Source: Diphasiastrum complanatum (lineage: Eukaryota > Streptophyta > Lycopodiopsida > Lycopodiales > Lycopodiaceae). Taken from it: 64,000 nucleotides of DNA. The notes under the pieces were generated by a model. That model was not told the DNA's origin, made no database searches, and saw only the letters and a list, made by a program, of their open reading frames with translations. Positions within the stretch are counted from its first letter, which is position 1. Each line of letters opens with the position of its first letter. Made by a program: the position numbers and the translations under genes. This document shows, piece after piece, positions 24,351-34,512 of the stretch. The DNA is taken from the NCBI GenBank assembly GCA_029204225.1, contig MU831975.1:29590-93589 (forward strand), given 5' to 3'.

Positions 24351-25100
24351 GAAGCTGACCCGGTAAAAAATAAGATGGGAACCGACAGTCTGGAAATAAA
24401 GTGAAAAGCCACAAAAATGAAGATATTAAAGAACTGGATGCCTGTTGAAGAAAAGACCTTAGCCTATGGATAGTCTCTTGAAACTTAAGTCAGAGTAAAA
24501 GGACTAAGGTAATTTTCATTGCTCATCTCTGTTTTTACTCATGTCTTAAATCACTTCATAATACAAATAGAAGATGAGTAAATGTTATTCTGTGTATTAT
24601 TTCAATGACTATGAATGGAATTCAAGAATGGGAATCTGATTAGTCTATGTATACTAAATGTGTAATGCAGTAAGAGATGACTAACGGATTTACCTTCTAC
24701 AGTAAGAACTATAGTTTACAGTCAGTAATAATTCACTGATTTACTGTCTGAGGTAAAAAACAGTCAATATAAAATAGATTTCAGTCTCTGTTTTGTTTAC
24801 AGAATATGCTCTATGCTTAACAAACATAATGGCACTTTACAAGCACAATAAATCCCATATTGCTAATCCAGTGAAAAACATGGAAAAGCTACCGCTCAAA
24901 GTGGTTGAAAAATACTATTAGAGCTATATATATATTATATATTTCCAAAACCACATACATTATCATGATAAAACCATTGAAAAAGATGGTCAAGCTTTCG
25001 TCAATAGATCATGGCAATTGCATCAAAGATTGAATCAAATTAAGTTTGCTTGATTGGAGAGAACACAAGAATTAGTAAATGAAGAATATTTATATCATTG
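24351..25100. other. Non-coding stretch
   Basis: AT-rich, nothing recognised. The last 150 bases may be an intron or degraded exon of the sequence that starts near 25102. Confidence 0.3.
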
Positions 25101-25101
25101 A

Positions 25102-26195
25102 AAAGAATATTTGAGATGGATTACTTATGAGGTGAATGGGTTCGAACTTAAGTTACCTTCTAGTATAATCTATGGCAATATCCGAACAAGAAACCCAATG
25201 ACTGGCTTCATAATCATACCAAAACCCCACTATAGTGTTATGAACACTATTAAGCAACACACCAAACGTACCACAACAAGTGATTTGAAAACATTGAAAT
25301 GTATGTATAATGTCTCTCACGGTGCTACATCAAAACACCCTTGTTTGTACTGCATGAAAATGGCAAAAGATGTAACTAGGAGTACAGGAATTACTAGAGA
25401 ATATGCATATCCAAACTGGAAGCTTGTGCTGCCTATCCCCTTGAAAAATGTGCATGTTTGCACTGTTCATGCAAAAGTTAGATTAATAGAAAAGATCATT
25501 TATCTTCATATAGTTTTTGCTTGGAATACTAAGCCAGCATCATTAGCAAAGGAAGCTATCTCTCGATTAGAAGATGTTTGATCAAAAGCAGGACTCCATA
25601 AGGGACATGTCAAAATTCAAAAAAATGAAAAGCTTTCAGAAAAAAATGGGAACATGTCAACTAAGCCAAGCATAGGAGGTGCAAAAGCACGTCGTTTCCT
25701 TTCAAATCATACGGGTAAGGCTTCTAATATTCAACACTCAATCTGGACATATATTATTGCTGCCACTCAGGACCTTGAGAAAGACAGCAAAACCATAGTA
25801 GTAAAAGTTGATGTATGGAAGAAGCTTGATAGTATGATTACTATTTTAAGAAAAGAAAAATACTCTGATATTGATAAGAAAGCTGTCCAAATGACTTGTG
25901 TCGAGTTTGTTAATGCAGTATCAAAAGCATGGGGAGAAGATCACATCACTCATTACATGGTTAGTATAAAATTTTCAAGATGCTTTCAATTTTTCATATA
26001 TATTTAGATCCAAACATAAGATTAACATCATGATTTTGACATATGCAGCACATACTAAAAGATCATACAACATTTTTTGCAAACACATATGGAAGCTTGA
26101 GTGTATGGTCATCACAAGGGATGGAGAAGTCACACTGGCAAGCACGAGCAGCAGTTCATCGAAATACACAACATGGAGGAACCAATGAAAAATGA
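25102..26195 (+). pseudogene. Two-exon unknown protein, transposase-like by inference
   Basis: One frame runs from 25102 to 25959, interrupted only by a TGA at 25579-25581. It then splices across a GT-AG intron (25960-26048, 89 nt, phase 0) into a second exon ending in TGA at 26193-26195. The product has a cysteine pair in HPCLYCMKM followed by a histidine/cysteine block (VHVCTVHAK), a conserved-looking HITHYM end to exon 1, and GSLSVWSSQGMEKSHWQARA in exon 2. Histidine/cysteine patterns of this sort occur in some eukaryotic DNA-transposon proteins, but I cannot name a family. No ATG is seen at the left end, so an upstream exon is probably missing. The single stop and the intact splice sites suggest recent decay or an atypical gene. 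Confidence 0.55.
25960..26048 (+). other. Predicted spliceosomal intron, 89 nt, phase 0
   Basis: The donor is ATG|GTTAGT and the acceptor is TATGCAG|CAC. It is pyrimidine- and AT-rich between the sites. Removing it joins two open frames in phase. Confidence 0.65.
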
Positions 26196-26830
26196 AACTA
26201 CATTTGTCAATTGTTTAGTGGTTCTACCGCAGAGTTCAGATTTTTGACATATAACAAAGTCCACACAATACAACAAGTTTAGAAAAGCATGCAAGTTCAT
26301 GCAGGAAGAGAAAATTAGATTATTGCTTAGTAGAAGATCATCATTGTCATCATATCATGACATGTTCAGAATTGCTTTGCAAATTAATTGAACAAGAGAG
26401 GAGAAATACTCAATGTAAATGTATTGATTGTATCATAACAAAATACAAAGTGTCAACTATTCATCATCAGATCATGTGTCAGATTCTATGGTAGTATTGT
26501 CATGAAGAAATTCTCTGCTAGCGTATGCATCTAATAGATGTGCATTATCCTTATTTCCACTAAGCTCAATATAAGTGGAATACAATGAATAATGGGAGGG
26601 TGGAGTTTATGGCAGTCACAGCTGCACCTGTTTGACTCAATGAAGTATCTGAATCATTGCAGTTTTATTTTTATGCAACTAAATTCAACTCTATTCTTAG
26701 ATTTACTTTTATGCAACTAAATTCAACTCTATTTTTGTGCAACTAAATTCAACTCTATTCTTAGATTTACTTTTATTTAGCAAATTGAATTTGGATATCT
26801 ATTTGGAAACTCATATATATTCTATCATGC
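26196..26830. other. Non-coding stretch with a short minisatellite
   Basis: No coding pattern recognised. At 26671-26776 the segment ATGCAACTAAATTCAACTCT recurs three times (the third as GTGCAACTAAATTC), separated by TTCTTAGATTTACTTTT or shorter spacers. Confidence 0.55.
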
Positions 26831-27358
26831 AGATTTATATTCATCAAATATAAAGGAATGGGAGCCCACACAATCACTTGCAGGTATATTGGATGTCATA
26901 CATTCAGATATAGAAAAATTGCAATACAAAGGTCGATATTCAAAAGAACTTGCCGATAGTGGAATCTATTTTTATGAATCACTTTACATTGCAGATACGC
27001 ATAGAAGATTTAGAAATCTTGAGGCCCTTCCACTTCCAAGCTTGGATAGTGAAGCATGGATTACTCCTAACAACATTGTTTCAGAATCATTTCAATGCAA
27101 GCTCTTTACTGATGTAAAGAATTCTTGAAAATAAGTACTGGGTCCAAAAATGTCTGATTAAGTTGGTTTATTTCTTTGAATGTATTTGCTGATTTTTTTT
27201 CAACTACAAATGTGCATAGAACACTGACATTATTTGTTTGTAAGGATTTGTCAAATGATACATTGTCAGAACTTATGGACAAAGGTTGGCACCATAAATC
27301 AAATGGAGATATAGATTGCCAAATAAAAAAAGACTCCATTTGCTTTCGATATCAAATT
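26831..27358 (+). pseudogene. Unknown exon module, copy 1 (broken)
   Basis: After an acceptor-like ATGCAG at 26828-26833 the frame reads DLYSSNIKEWEPTQSLAGIL and continues through ELADSGIYFYESLY to NIVSESFQCKL, then meets a stop at 27126. A second block (FVCKDLSNDTLSELMDKGW) follows at 27236-27290. The same two blocks in the same order occur at 28684-29195. I do not recognise the family. Copy 1 ends near 27358, where minus-strand gypsy protease sequence begins. Confidence 0.5.
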
Positions 27359-27359
27359 C

Positions 27360-28090
27360 ACATAGATACTCCTCAACTCTCCTACTGGAGTGCAACGAGA
27401 TGCATCAGCTAGATGTATTTCATGATGAACAATGGGCTGTATTTGATTTTCCAATCCTAATTCTTTAGCCATTTTTTCAATCATCAAGTTTATACTTGAT
27501 CCCGAATCTAGTAATATCTTTTGTATAACAAAACCGCCTATAGTTGTGCTAATTTTATAAACTCCATAGTCCCCTCTATCTACATATTTAACTCTATTAC
27601 TATATGCAGGTGTTAATACTTTCCTAAAGTAATCCCCTTCCTCAGTCCTTGCGGAGTGGACTTCTTTGTCCTCCGAAGTGTAACTCGAGGATGATGTCGG
27701 CATTTTGCCTTCATATTTATCTTTTTCCCAAGATATAGTGATCCTTTTATGACTCTTCATTTGGTCTCTGAAGGTGATTTCCTTCTTCTTCCAATGGGTT
27801 ATTACATCACCTTGGTATAGCCAAGGTCTTCCTAATTACACTTTATAGGATGACTCCGTAGTGGTCTTTAATATGATAAAGTCCATCAAAAATTTATGGT
27901 CACCTATATACGCAGTGACCTGAGACAACTCTCCTATTGGAGTTCTTCGGGTTGCATCTACTAACCTAAGATGTCTAAGTGCAGGTGCAATTCGATGGTG
28001 AATGCCTAACTCATATGCAGTGGTTTCTTCTTCCTGCCCGACATGTGCTAATCTGCTCGACATCAATACCTCAAGTTAAATTCCCTTGAC
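27360..28090 (-). pseudogene. Gypsy aspartic protease fragment with two protease-like modules
   Basis: Read from the right, the minus strand first gives a protease C-terminal half (LVDATRRTPIGELSQVTAYI, then DFIILKTT and, after a stop, the LGRPWLY block typical of retropepsins). About 60 charged residues later comes a second protease module with the active-site motif LLDSGSSINLM and then HLADASRCTPVGELRSIYVN. The first module lacks its own D-S/T-G motif, which is cut off or decayed on the right. No other gypsy domain is attached. It sits between the two copies of the unknown exon module and is probably an insertion. Confidence 0.68.
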
Positions 28091-28249
28091 TATGTTGGTT
28101 AATATAATGAAATTTTTTAACTATACTAGTTACAGTTATAGAAATACAGTATGTACAGTTACATAAAATATGGTATATGCAGTAACTGTGACTATGTTGG
28201 CATTCACATTAGATTAAATGTGATACAAAAAATTGAAATAAAGTATCAT

Positions 28250-29470
28250 ATCAGAGAGATTTTTGGCACCCAAGCTTTGAAAATAACAATGGCAAGGAGA
28301 CCCAGATCTACAATCGAGTCTGTGATTCTTTACAATGAGAAAAATGAAGCTGATAACTGGAAGCCAACAAAATATACGAAGAATTCATGAGTATTGCTGC
28401 ATCCATCATCAAAGGGCAATTTTCGACAAAAGAAAAGAGCAAAAATGACTTACAAATCATATTGGAAAGCAAAATTTTTGGAATTTAAGACTACCTCGGG
28501 AGGTCAATCGATATCAGAAGTCTTAGTACAACATGTATATATGCATTCAGAAATCAAAGTACATGATATCAATCCTCATGATCATCAAAAATGTAAGTGT
28601 AAGTATATCAAAACATATGCACTCTACATCAATCGCTCTTCAGATTATGATTTAAATGCTTCAACATTGTTTTTTTCTTTCAGATTTATATCCATCATGC
28701 ATAAGTGAATGGGAGCCCGCACAATCACTTGCAGGAATATTAGACATGATTCACTCTAATGTTGGAAAGCTGCAATACAGAGGAAGAAGTCCAAAGGAAC
28801 TTGCAGATTGTGGTATCTATTTTTATGAATCTTTATATATGCCACAAACAGATGGAGGTTTTGGCAAGCTCGAAGCAATTCCATTGCCTAGTTTCCAAAG
28901 TGATGAGTGGCCTAGTCCTGACAACATTGTTTCAGAATCCTTGAGATGCAAGCTACTCATTGATATTAGAAATGCTATGAAGATAAGCACAGGCTCGAAA
29001 ATTGTTCACCTAAGTTGGTTTATCTCATTACATATATTTGTTGATTTTTTCTCGTGTTCTAATGTTCGTAGGACTTGTTTGCAAGGATTTATCAGATGAG
29101 ACTTTGTCAGATTTCATGGATCAAGGCTGGGATAGTAAAACAAATAATGACATAGAATGCAGGATTAAAAAGTCCTCAATGATCTTTTGTTATCATATCG
29201 AAAAGCAAATGCTCAATCTCACATTTAGCTACTAGAGATACAAGAAAATTGAAGGTACATGGCTACCAATGGATCAAGACTTTGAACTAAATGGTCACAC
29301 AAACCGAATGGAGATAAGCATTATCTACAATGATGAATATTTGACTATGGTTGAGGGGGAAGAGCATTGGAAACTTGATTTTATCAGAACAGAGCTCATG
29401 CTATTACAAACCAATCTACCAACATATTTCAGATTTATCATCAACAAAAGACTCGTAAGTACTTTATGTT
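28250..29470 (+). pseudogene. Unknown multi-exon sequence including exon module copy 2
   Basis: The upstream part reads MARRPRSTIESVILYNEKNE at about 28290, stops at 28388, then continues to HDHQK at 28591. A GT-AG intron (28593-28683, 91 nt, phase 1) joins it to EWEPAQSLAGILDMIHSNVG. This frame continues through ELADCGIYFYESLY and NIVSESLRCKLLIDIRNAMK. After a gap likely to be a second intron (about 28985-29068) come VCKDLSDETLSDFMDQGW and a last block (WLPMDQDFELNGHTNRMEIS) to about 29470. The module from 28684 to 29195 is a paralogue of 26831-27358. I cannot assign a function. It is better preserved than copy 1 but still has stops. Confidence 0.5.
28593..28683 (+). other. Predicted spliceosomal intron, 91 nt, phase 1
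   Basis: Donor AAAT|GTAAGT and acceptor TTTTTTTCTTTCAG|AT, with a clear polypyrimidine tract. Both sides are in phase 1 and the flanking frames join. The same acceptor position is kept in copy 1 near 26833. Confidence 0.7.
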
Positions 29471-29499
29471 TATTGCCATTTCAAAATAGAACAAATTAA

Positions 29500-30187
29500 T
29501 AGAAAATGTCATCATTTAAAATTGCACACTCACTAATATTTGTCATGTCATAGATGCGAAAAAAATAGGAGTTGATAACGTGCTGCAAAGATCTACCTAC
29601 AACAATCACCATTGTGGGGGAACAATAGTTTCAAATAAACTTTAGTAAAAATCTGTGTATATACTCTTTCATTTAATAAATGAAAGCCCAAGTTGGGCAT
29701 CAGTACATGTATTTTGTGCTCCCAAATTCATAAAATGGAACAGCATTTGATATATCAATGTATATTTATCTATGAATTCTATACATGTATTTTTGTTCTA
29801 TGCTATCTGTATTTATCTGATCTTAATTTAGTATTACTACATTATCCTTTGCACCATCATCATTAGAATACTGATTTCAAAATGCTATTAAGAAAGACAG
29901 AATTTACCTCCAAAGTGATGATCTGTCAGTCCACAAAATGGGAAACATCTGTAGGAATATATTTACTTAAATATGGAAGGTATATATCTACATCCTTATG
30001 CGTATTTCTCGCCAAATTCATCTTGACACAGAAACCTTTAATACTATTATCTACAGATCTCTTAATAGAGATCAGGTTTAAACTCCAGTGGTCACTGTAA
30101 AATAAGATTGAAATTTCTTTAGCTGCAATTTTGAGAACTATTTCCATTGACAATGCCAATGTTAATGCATAAAACAACAAGAAGCAC
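29500..30187. other. Non-coding stretch
   Basis: AT-rich, with no protein recognised. It would be the 3' flank of both the plus-strand unknown sequence and the minus-strand histone-like sequence. Confidence 0.4.
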
Positions 30188-30664
30188 TTAATATATCTTA
30201 CTTGGTATGATAAGGGATGAGCAGATACTCAGCACCATCAACTCATTGGATGAATCTCTTGCAATGTCATATTGCAAGAGTGTAAGCCTGGACTCTATCA
30301 CAGGATCACTGATAGAAGCCCGTCTGTCTTTGAGATCCAAACAATCAAGAACTCTATAATTTATACTGAAATCAAGTTCATCTATTCTAAAACAAAAAGG
30401 AGTACCAATTGTATCTATAGCATTGGATATGTCCTCCTCAAATTTAAGATAATCATCCGAATCTATATATGTATAAAGATTTGAAGGAGGAGGAGGAGGT
30501 GGATGTGTAGTATCCACAAGAATTGATGGGGTATCCAAAACAGATGTAGCTATATTTACAATAGTATCAAGAGTAGCGTTATCTACAATTGATTCCGGGT
30601 TAGGCTTCACAGATTCTGTGGTGTCTACTCTCCGTACTTTCTCTGGAGCTCTCTTGGGTGCTGC
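30188..30664 (-). pseudogene. C-terminal extension in frame with the histone-like ORF
   Basis: The frame continues directly from the TAG that ends the histone-like ORF and stays open for ~158 codons to a stop at 30188. It begins AAPKRAPEKVRRVD, a basic stretch. A PPPPPP run near the middle is followed by an acidic segment (YIDSDDYLKFEED). No known domain is recognised. The same frame with no other stop suggests that the TAG is a recent mutation, is read through, or lies in or near an intron. Independent translation from an internal ATG at 30610 is also possible. Confidence 0.45.
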
Positions 30665-31129
30665 CTACTTCCTAGGATGCTTGGTAGGAAGATCAGTCCT
30701 ATCTAGAGGAGTTGGTCTGGGAGCAGCAGGTTGAGATACGTGCAATTTGCAAAATCTCTTCCTCATGCTCATCAGGAGCAAAAAATCCTTGGGCATTATG
30801 GTGACTCTCTTGGAATGGATTGCCAACAAAAATGAATCTTCAAAAAAAAGGCTCATGTAATCTTCAGCAGCCTCCTGAAGGCATTGAAGAGCACTGGGTG
30901 TGAATCTAACCAGCTGTTCGAGATCATTTCTAGTTATGTTTCGAACAGCACGGTAGAATGGAGCTCTTGGAATCAACAGAGCGGTTGATCTCTGATACTT
31001 GCGTATTTCAGAGAGCCACCTGTTGTGGTTGCGTGTTCTAGATCTAGCGAAAAGTGTAATGGCAACCGCCGGAGCTGAGGACGAGCCAACAGAGAAGAAG
31101 TCCCTCCTTGTCTGCTTTCTCCTGTCCAT
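30665..31129 (-). CDS. Divergent histone H3-like protein, CENH3-like
   Basis: A 154-residue open frame from ATG at 31129 to TAG at 30665, without introns or frameshifts. Residues 38-124 cover the histone fold of H3. The alphaN region is WLSEIRKYQRST, helix 1 is PFYRAVRNITR, and loop 1/helix 2 run through RFTPSALQCLQEAAEDY and FEDSFLLAIHSK. Loop 2/helix 3 are KRVTIMPKDFLL. Loop 1 appears one residue longer than in canonical H3. TPSAL..LQEAAEDY and the LIPRAPF block resemble plant centromeric H3 more than canonical H3. The N-terminal tail (residues 1-37) is unlike H3: only a KQT near the start recalls it, and there is no ARKST or PGT. The end (126-154) is an extra basic, proline-rich tail. The role would be as a nucleosome subunit in the nucleus. 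A pseudogene or transposon-captured copy cannot be excluded. Confidence 0.72.
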   Translation of the reverse strand: MDRRKQTRRDFFSVGSSSAPAVAITLFARSRTRNHNRWLSEIRKYQRSTALLIPRAPFYRAVRNITRNDLEQLVRFTPSALQCLQEAAEDYMSLFFEDSFLLAIHSKRVTIMPKDFLLLMSMRKRFCKLHVSQPAAPRPTPLDRTDLPTKHPRK

Positions 31130-31439
31130 GGAAGTGTACTATGGGATAGCGGACTTGTGCGTGACGGCTAGGATGATTAGGGAAGGCTAATAAAGCCCTC
31201 GCAGAGGACCGATATGTACGGACAGAATGTACGGTATATCAGACCTGTGCGAGCCGAATATAATAGAGATAGATTAGTATTGAAGGAAGGTGCACAAGTG
31301 CGATATGAGGAGACACGTAGGCAGATGGATCGAACCTGTGCACATGGAAGGCGGTAGGAAGAATATCGATTGTGAAGGATGCCCGCAAGTGCGATATGCG
31401 GAGCGAAAAAAAAAGTAAAAAAAATTCATTGAAGTTTGT

Positions 31440-31740
31440 GATTTTATATCGCGGTTCGCATGTGTGAAAGAACATCCTATCACACATGTGGGATTTCTAC
31501 GGTCAAATGCAAGAGCAACACGTCTCACTTTGTCACTTTACACGTGTGGAACTTGTATGAGCAAATGCGAGAGCAACACGTGTTGTCGAACAAACAAATG
31601 AACACGAGACACGTGTACAGGTGTCATTTCACACATGTCCAGAGTCAACTCACACGTGCCAGCGCCTGTAGTCCAATGAAAGTAGACACGTGTCCTTTGA
31701 CCGTTGACCACATGTGCGTAAATTTAGTATAAATGGCACG
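31440..31740 (+). promoter_or_regulatory. Promoter-like cluster of G-boxes, W-boxes and a TATA box
   Basis: Within ~260 bp there are six ACGT-core sites, including ACACGTGT, AACACGTG, GACACGTGT (twice) and CACACGTGCC. Related CACATGTG palindromes lie among them. Two TTGACC W-box cores lie near 31696-31709, and TATAAAT lies at 31728-31734. CACGTG cores are bound by plant bZIP and bHLH factors, and ACACGTG resembles abscisic-acid response elements. Orientation of the TATA favours rightward transcription, but only short frames follow. The histone-like gene starts 310 bp to the left and could share the region. Confidence 0.5.
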
Positions 31741-31818
31741 AAACCCGATTAATTTTTAACCTTTTTCGTTCTCAAAATTCACGGCATATCGCTCTTCTGC
31801 ACACGCATTGTTGTCCGT

Positions 31819-32266
31819 TTGTTTGCAACGATACCTACTTGCGCACAAGTGCAATATTCGGTATCTACCTGCCGTACAAGATCCTCACGAGATTCAGGCT
31901 TGAGTTCATTTCTTAGTGAATTTGGGATTATTGAAAATCTAGACTACTTCCATAGCCTATTCAGACAATATCTACATGTTTTCAGGGATGATAATTTTAA
32001 AGTATTTTTATAATGTGACTCATAATCAGGCATATAGGCCTATTATCTTTCCTCATATTGAATTGATACAAAAAGCCCAATTACTCAATTATAATAGTCA
32101 TGTTTCCCATCACTCATCAGACGAGGACTTTATATTTGGACTACAATATACAAATTCCAGAATCATCCTTGGCTCTCAGCCCTCAATGTCCATGAAATTC
32201 CAAAATCCAATGCCATCGAGTGTTAAAAATGCTTTTATTAATGAAAGTATGAAAATAATGACCTGA
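31819..32266 (+). CDS. Short open frames of unknown nature downstream of the G-box cluster
   Basis: Two overlapping plus-strand frames (31819-32013 and 31976-32266, 64 and 96 codons) follow the TATA-like box by ~90 bp and more. Neither resembles a known protein. A segment of the second is duplicated at 32516-32627, where the frame is broken. They may be remnants of one exon. Confidence 0.25.
31987..32094 (+). repeat. Direct repeat, copy 1 (about 108 bp)
   Basis: GATGATAATTTTAAAGTATT opens this segment, which recurs 529 bp downstream at 32516-32627 with scattered substitutions and a short insertion (GCCTACATAG against GCCCAATTA). Confidence 0.82.
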
Positions 32267-32515
32267 AATCAAAAAGTCATAACTACAATATTTTTCTACT
32301 CTACGAGCTAATTCCAACAAGTATATGCATGACAATATTTGATTTCAGTTTGACTGATATTTTTAAAGATCCTATTTAGATAGATGAAGTTTTGCAACTT
32401 TTACGGAATTTCTTAACTTTCTTTCAAGTTAAATATCTTCCAAGTACGATCTTCGATTCAAGTGATGTAGAAAGCAATATTGATGTATTTTTGAGTTCTT
32501 TGCATTGACTATATG

Positions 32516-32627
32516 GATGATAATTTTAAAGTATTTTTATAATATGACCCATAATCAGACATATAGGCCTGTTATCTTTCCTCAGATTGAATTGATACAA
32601 AAAGCCTACATAGCTCAATTACAAGTG
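32516..32627 (+). repeat. Direct repeat, copy 2 (about 112 bp)
   Basis: Second copy of the segment at 31987-32094, ending just before the left LTR of copia G. Confidence 0.82.
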
Positions 32628-32683
32628 AGCTAACCAGAATTTATGTTGTTGTACATATTCTGAAACATTGATTTTGGACCCAA

Positions 32684-33196
32684 TGTAAAAATTACAGCAA
32701 ATAAGGATCCTAAAACACTTGGAATGATGAGGGAAACAATAGATTATGATTTCATAAGATTAGCACAAGTTGAACCATCAAAATCCATCAAAAATCTATG
32801 CTTGAACCTCACTAAATGGCCCAAATCCTTGAAGAAGGCTTCACACGTGTGAAAGTACGGCCTCCCACAGTCTGAGTACTGTACACCAGACCTACATTCA
32901 ATCCTATAATCATTAGTAATCACAAGTACTCAAACAATTATGAACATAGAGAGCAATTGCACCATTATGAGAGAAAAATCATGAAATTGCTTGATTGATT
33001 TTGGTGAGATATCATCACCTATATATACATGATCCATCACGGTTTTGGGCAGGTATGAGTAGCCCTAAACCTATCCCTAATGCTAATATTGGTGGATCTT
33101 TCATCCCTACTAAGTTAGGGTTGGAATCTTGGAGATCCCTCAACAATGCAAAAATTACCAAAAATAGCTCCTATTTTTTCTCTCTTGTGGACTCAA
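32684..33196 (-). repeat. 3' LTR of copia element G (left, damaged)
   Basis: Starts TGTAAAAATTACAGC and follows the LTR at 37349-37873 nearly base for base, with small indels. It ends in damage: the last ~40 bp (through TTCTAACA) are missing, and the sequence passes into reverse transcriptase remnants without a polypurine tract. No matching target-site duplication was found between the bases left of 32684 and those right of 37873. Confidence 0.82.
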
Positions 33197-33199
33197 CCT

Positions 33200-34103
33200 A
33201 CATACACTAAAGCTAAGATCTGGTCTAGTTATAGTGATCCACATTAAGGAACCTATAAGTTGCCTAAACAAAGTGATGTCCATGAAGGATCTTTCATCAT
33301 CTTCATTTGGCACTTTTACATCTTGCTTCATTGGTGTGTCAACACTTTTGCATACTTCCATCTTAAAATTCTTCAAAAGATTTTGAGCATAGTTTACTTG
33401 ACTTATAAAGATAAAATCAGACCCTCTAAGTACTTCTATTCCTAAGATGAAGTGAAGACACCCTAGATCTACCATCTTGAACTCTAAGGATAGATCTATC
33501 TTGATTTTTTCAATACCATCAACACTATTTCCACTAATGATGATGTCATCTACATAAATGAGTAAAAGTACAATACCAACATCATCAAACTTAATGTAAA
33601 GAGTGGGATCATACTCACTTTGAACAAAAGAAAGTGAAATAAGATAGCAATGTAGTCTTGAATTCCAAGATCTCGAGGCTTGCTTCAAGCCATAGATGCT
33701 TCTTTGGAGATGGCATACTTTATTCTCCATTCCATGCTTGATGAACCCTTGTGGCTTCTCCATATATATATCCTCTTCCAAAAAACCATTCAAGAAAGCA
33801 TTAGAGACATCCATTTGACATAGAATCCATTCAAAATGTGATGCTGATTAGCCTTATTGTGACCATCTTGGCCACGGGTGCAAAAGTTTCCTCATAGTCT
33901 ATCCCTCTCTCTTGAGCATAACCTTTTGCAACTAATCTTGCTTTATGTTTGTTACCACTCCCATTTGCATTCAACTTAAGCTTGAAGACCCACTTGCATC
34001 CTATTACATTCCTTTGAGGTCTCTCAACAAGCAACCAAGTTTCATTCTCAATCAAGGCATCATACTCATCCAACATAGCTTTATACCATTCTTTGGAGTT
34101 CAA
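33200..34103 (-). pseudogene. Copia G reverse transcriptase (minus, 3' truncated)
   Basis: Two open stretches on the minus strand. 34103-33831 gives the RT start ([20 protein letters not shown], then [20 protein letters not shown]). 33814-33200 gives MDVSNAFLNGFLEEDIYMEK through the intact catalytic YVDD (33545-33556) to ITRPDLSFSVC. A small break separates them. The RNase H domain and polypurine tract are deleted, and the frame runs straight into the LTR. Confidence 0.88.
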
Positions 34104-34512
34104 TGCATCTTCAACAATAGATGGTTCTTCAAAACTAGATTAAGCATAAGAAGTGGATGAGATACCCTCAACTTGCTGTCCTTTGCCTTGATATGTGAGC
34201 CTTGATGGCTCCACTTTTGCCCTTGAAGATCTCCTTGGTGTGATAGGTGAGTTTGGTGCTTGCTCCTCCATGAGCTCCTCCTCAAAACCAAGATCTTGCT
34301 CCTCGACCATCTTCTTCTTGATTGTTGGAGCACTTGAGCCTTCTTCAAGCATATGCATATGATGTTCATCAAAGATGACATCCCTTGAAAAAACAAATTT
34401 GTTCAAGGATGGGAGATAGACTTTGTAGCCCTTGCTTGAGCTTGCATATCCAAGCATGATCCCTCTTGTGGAAAATGGTTTCGAGAGGTAGGAGATTGCA
34501 CTTCGGCTCAAG
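34104..34512 (-). pseudogene. Copia G integrase C-terminus and linker (minus)
   Basis: Open from about 34512 to 34140 on the minus strand. It contains the post-integrase block (LGYASSSKGYKVYLPS, then FSRDVIFDEHH) followed by an acidic, proline-containing linker typical of copia polyproteins. It is the direct continuation of the integrase that now lies in the opposite orientation at 35214-36320. Confidence 0.8.
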
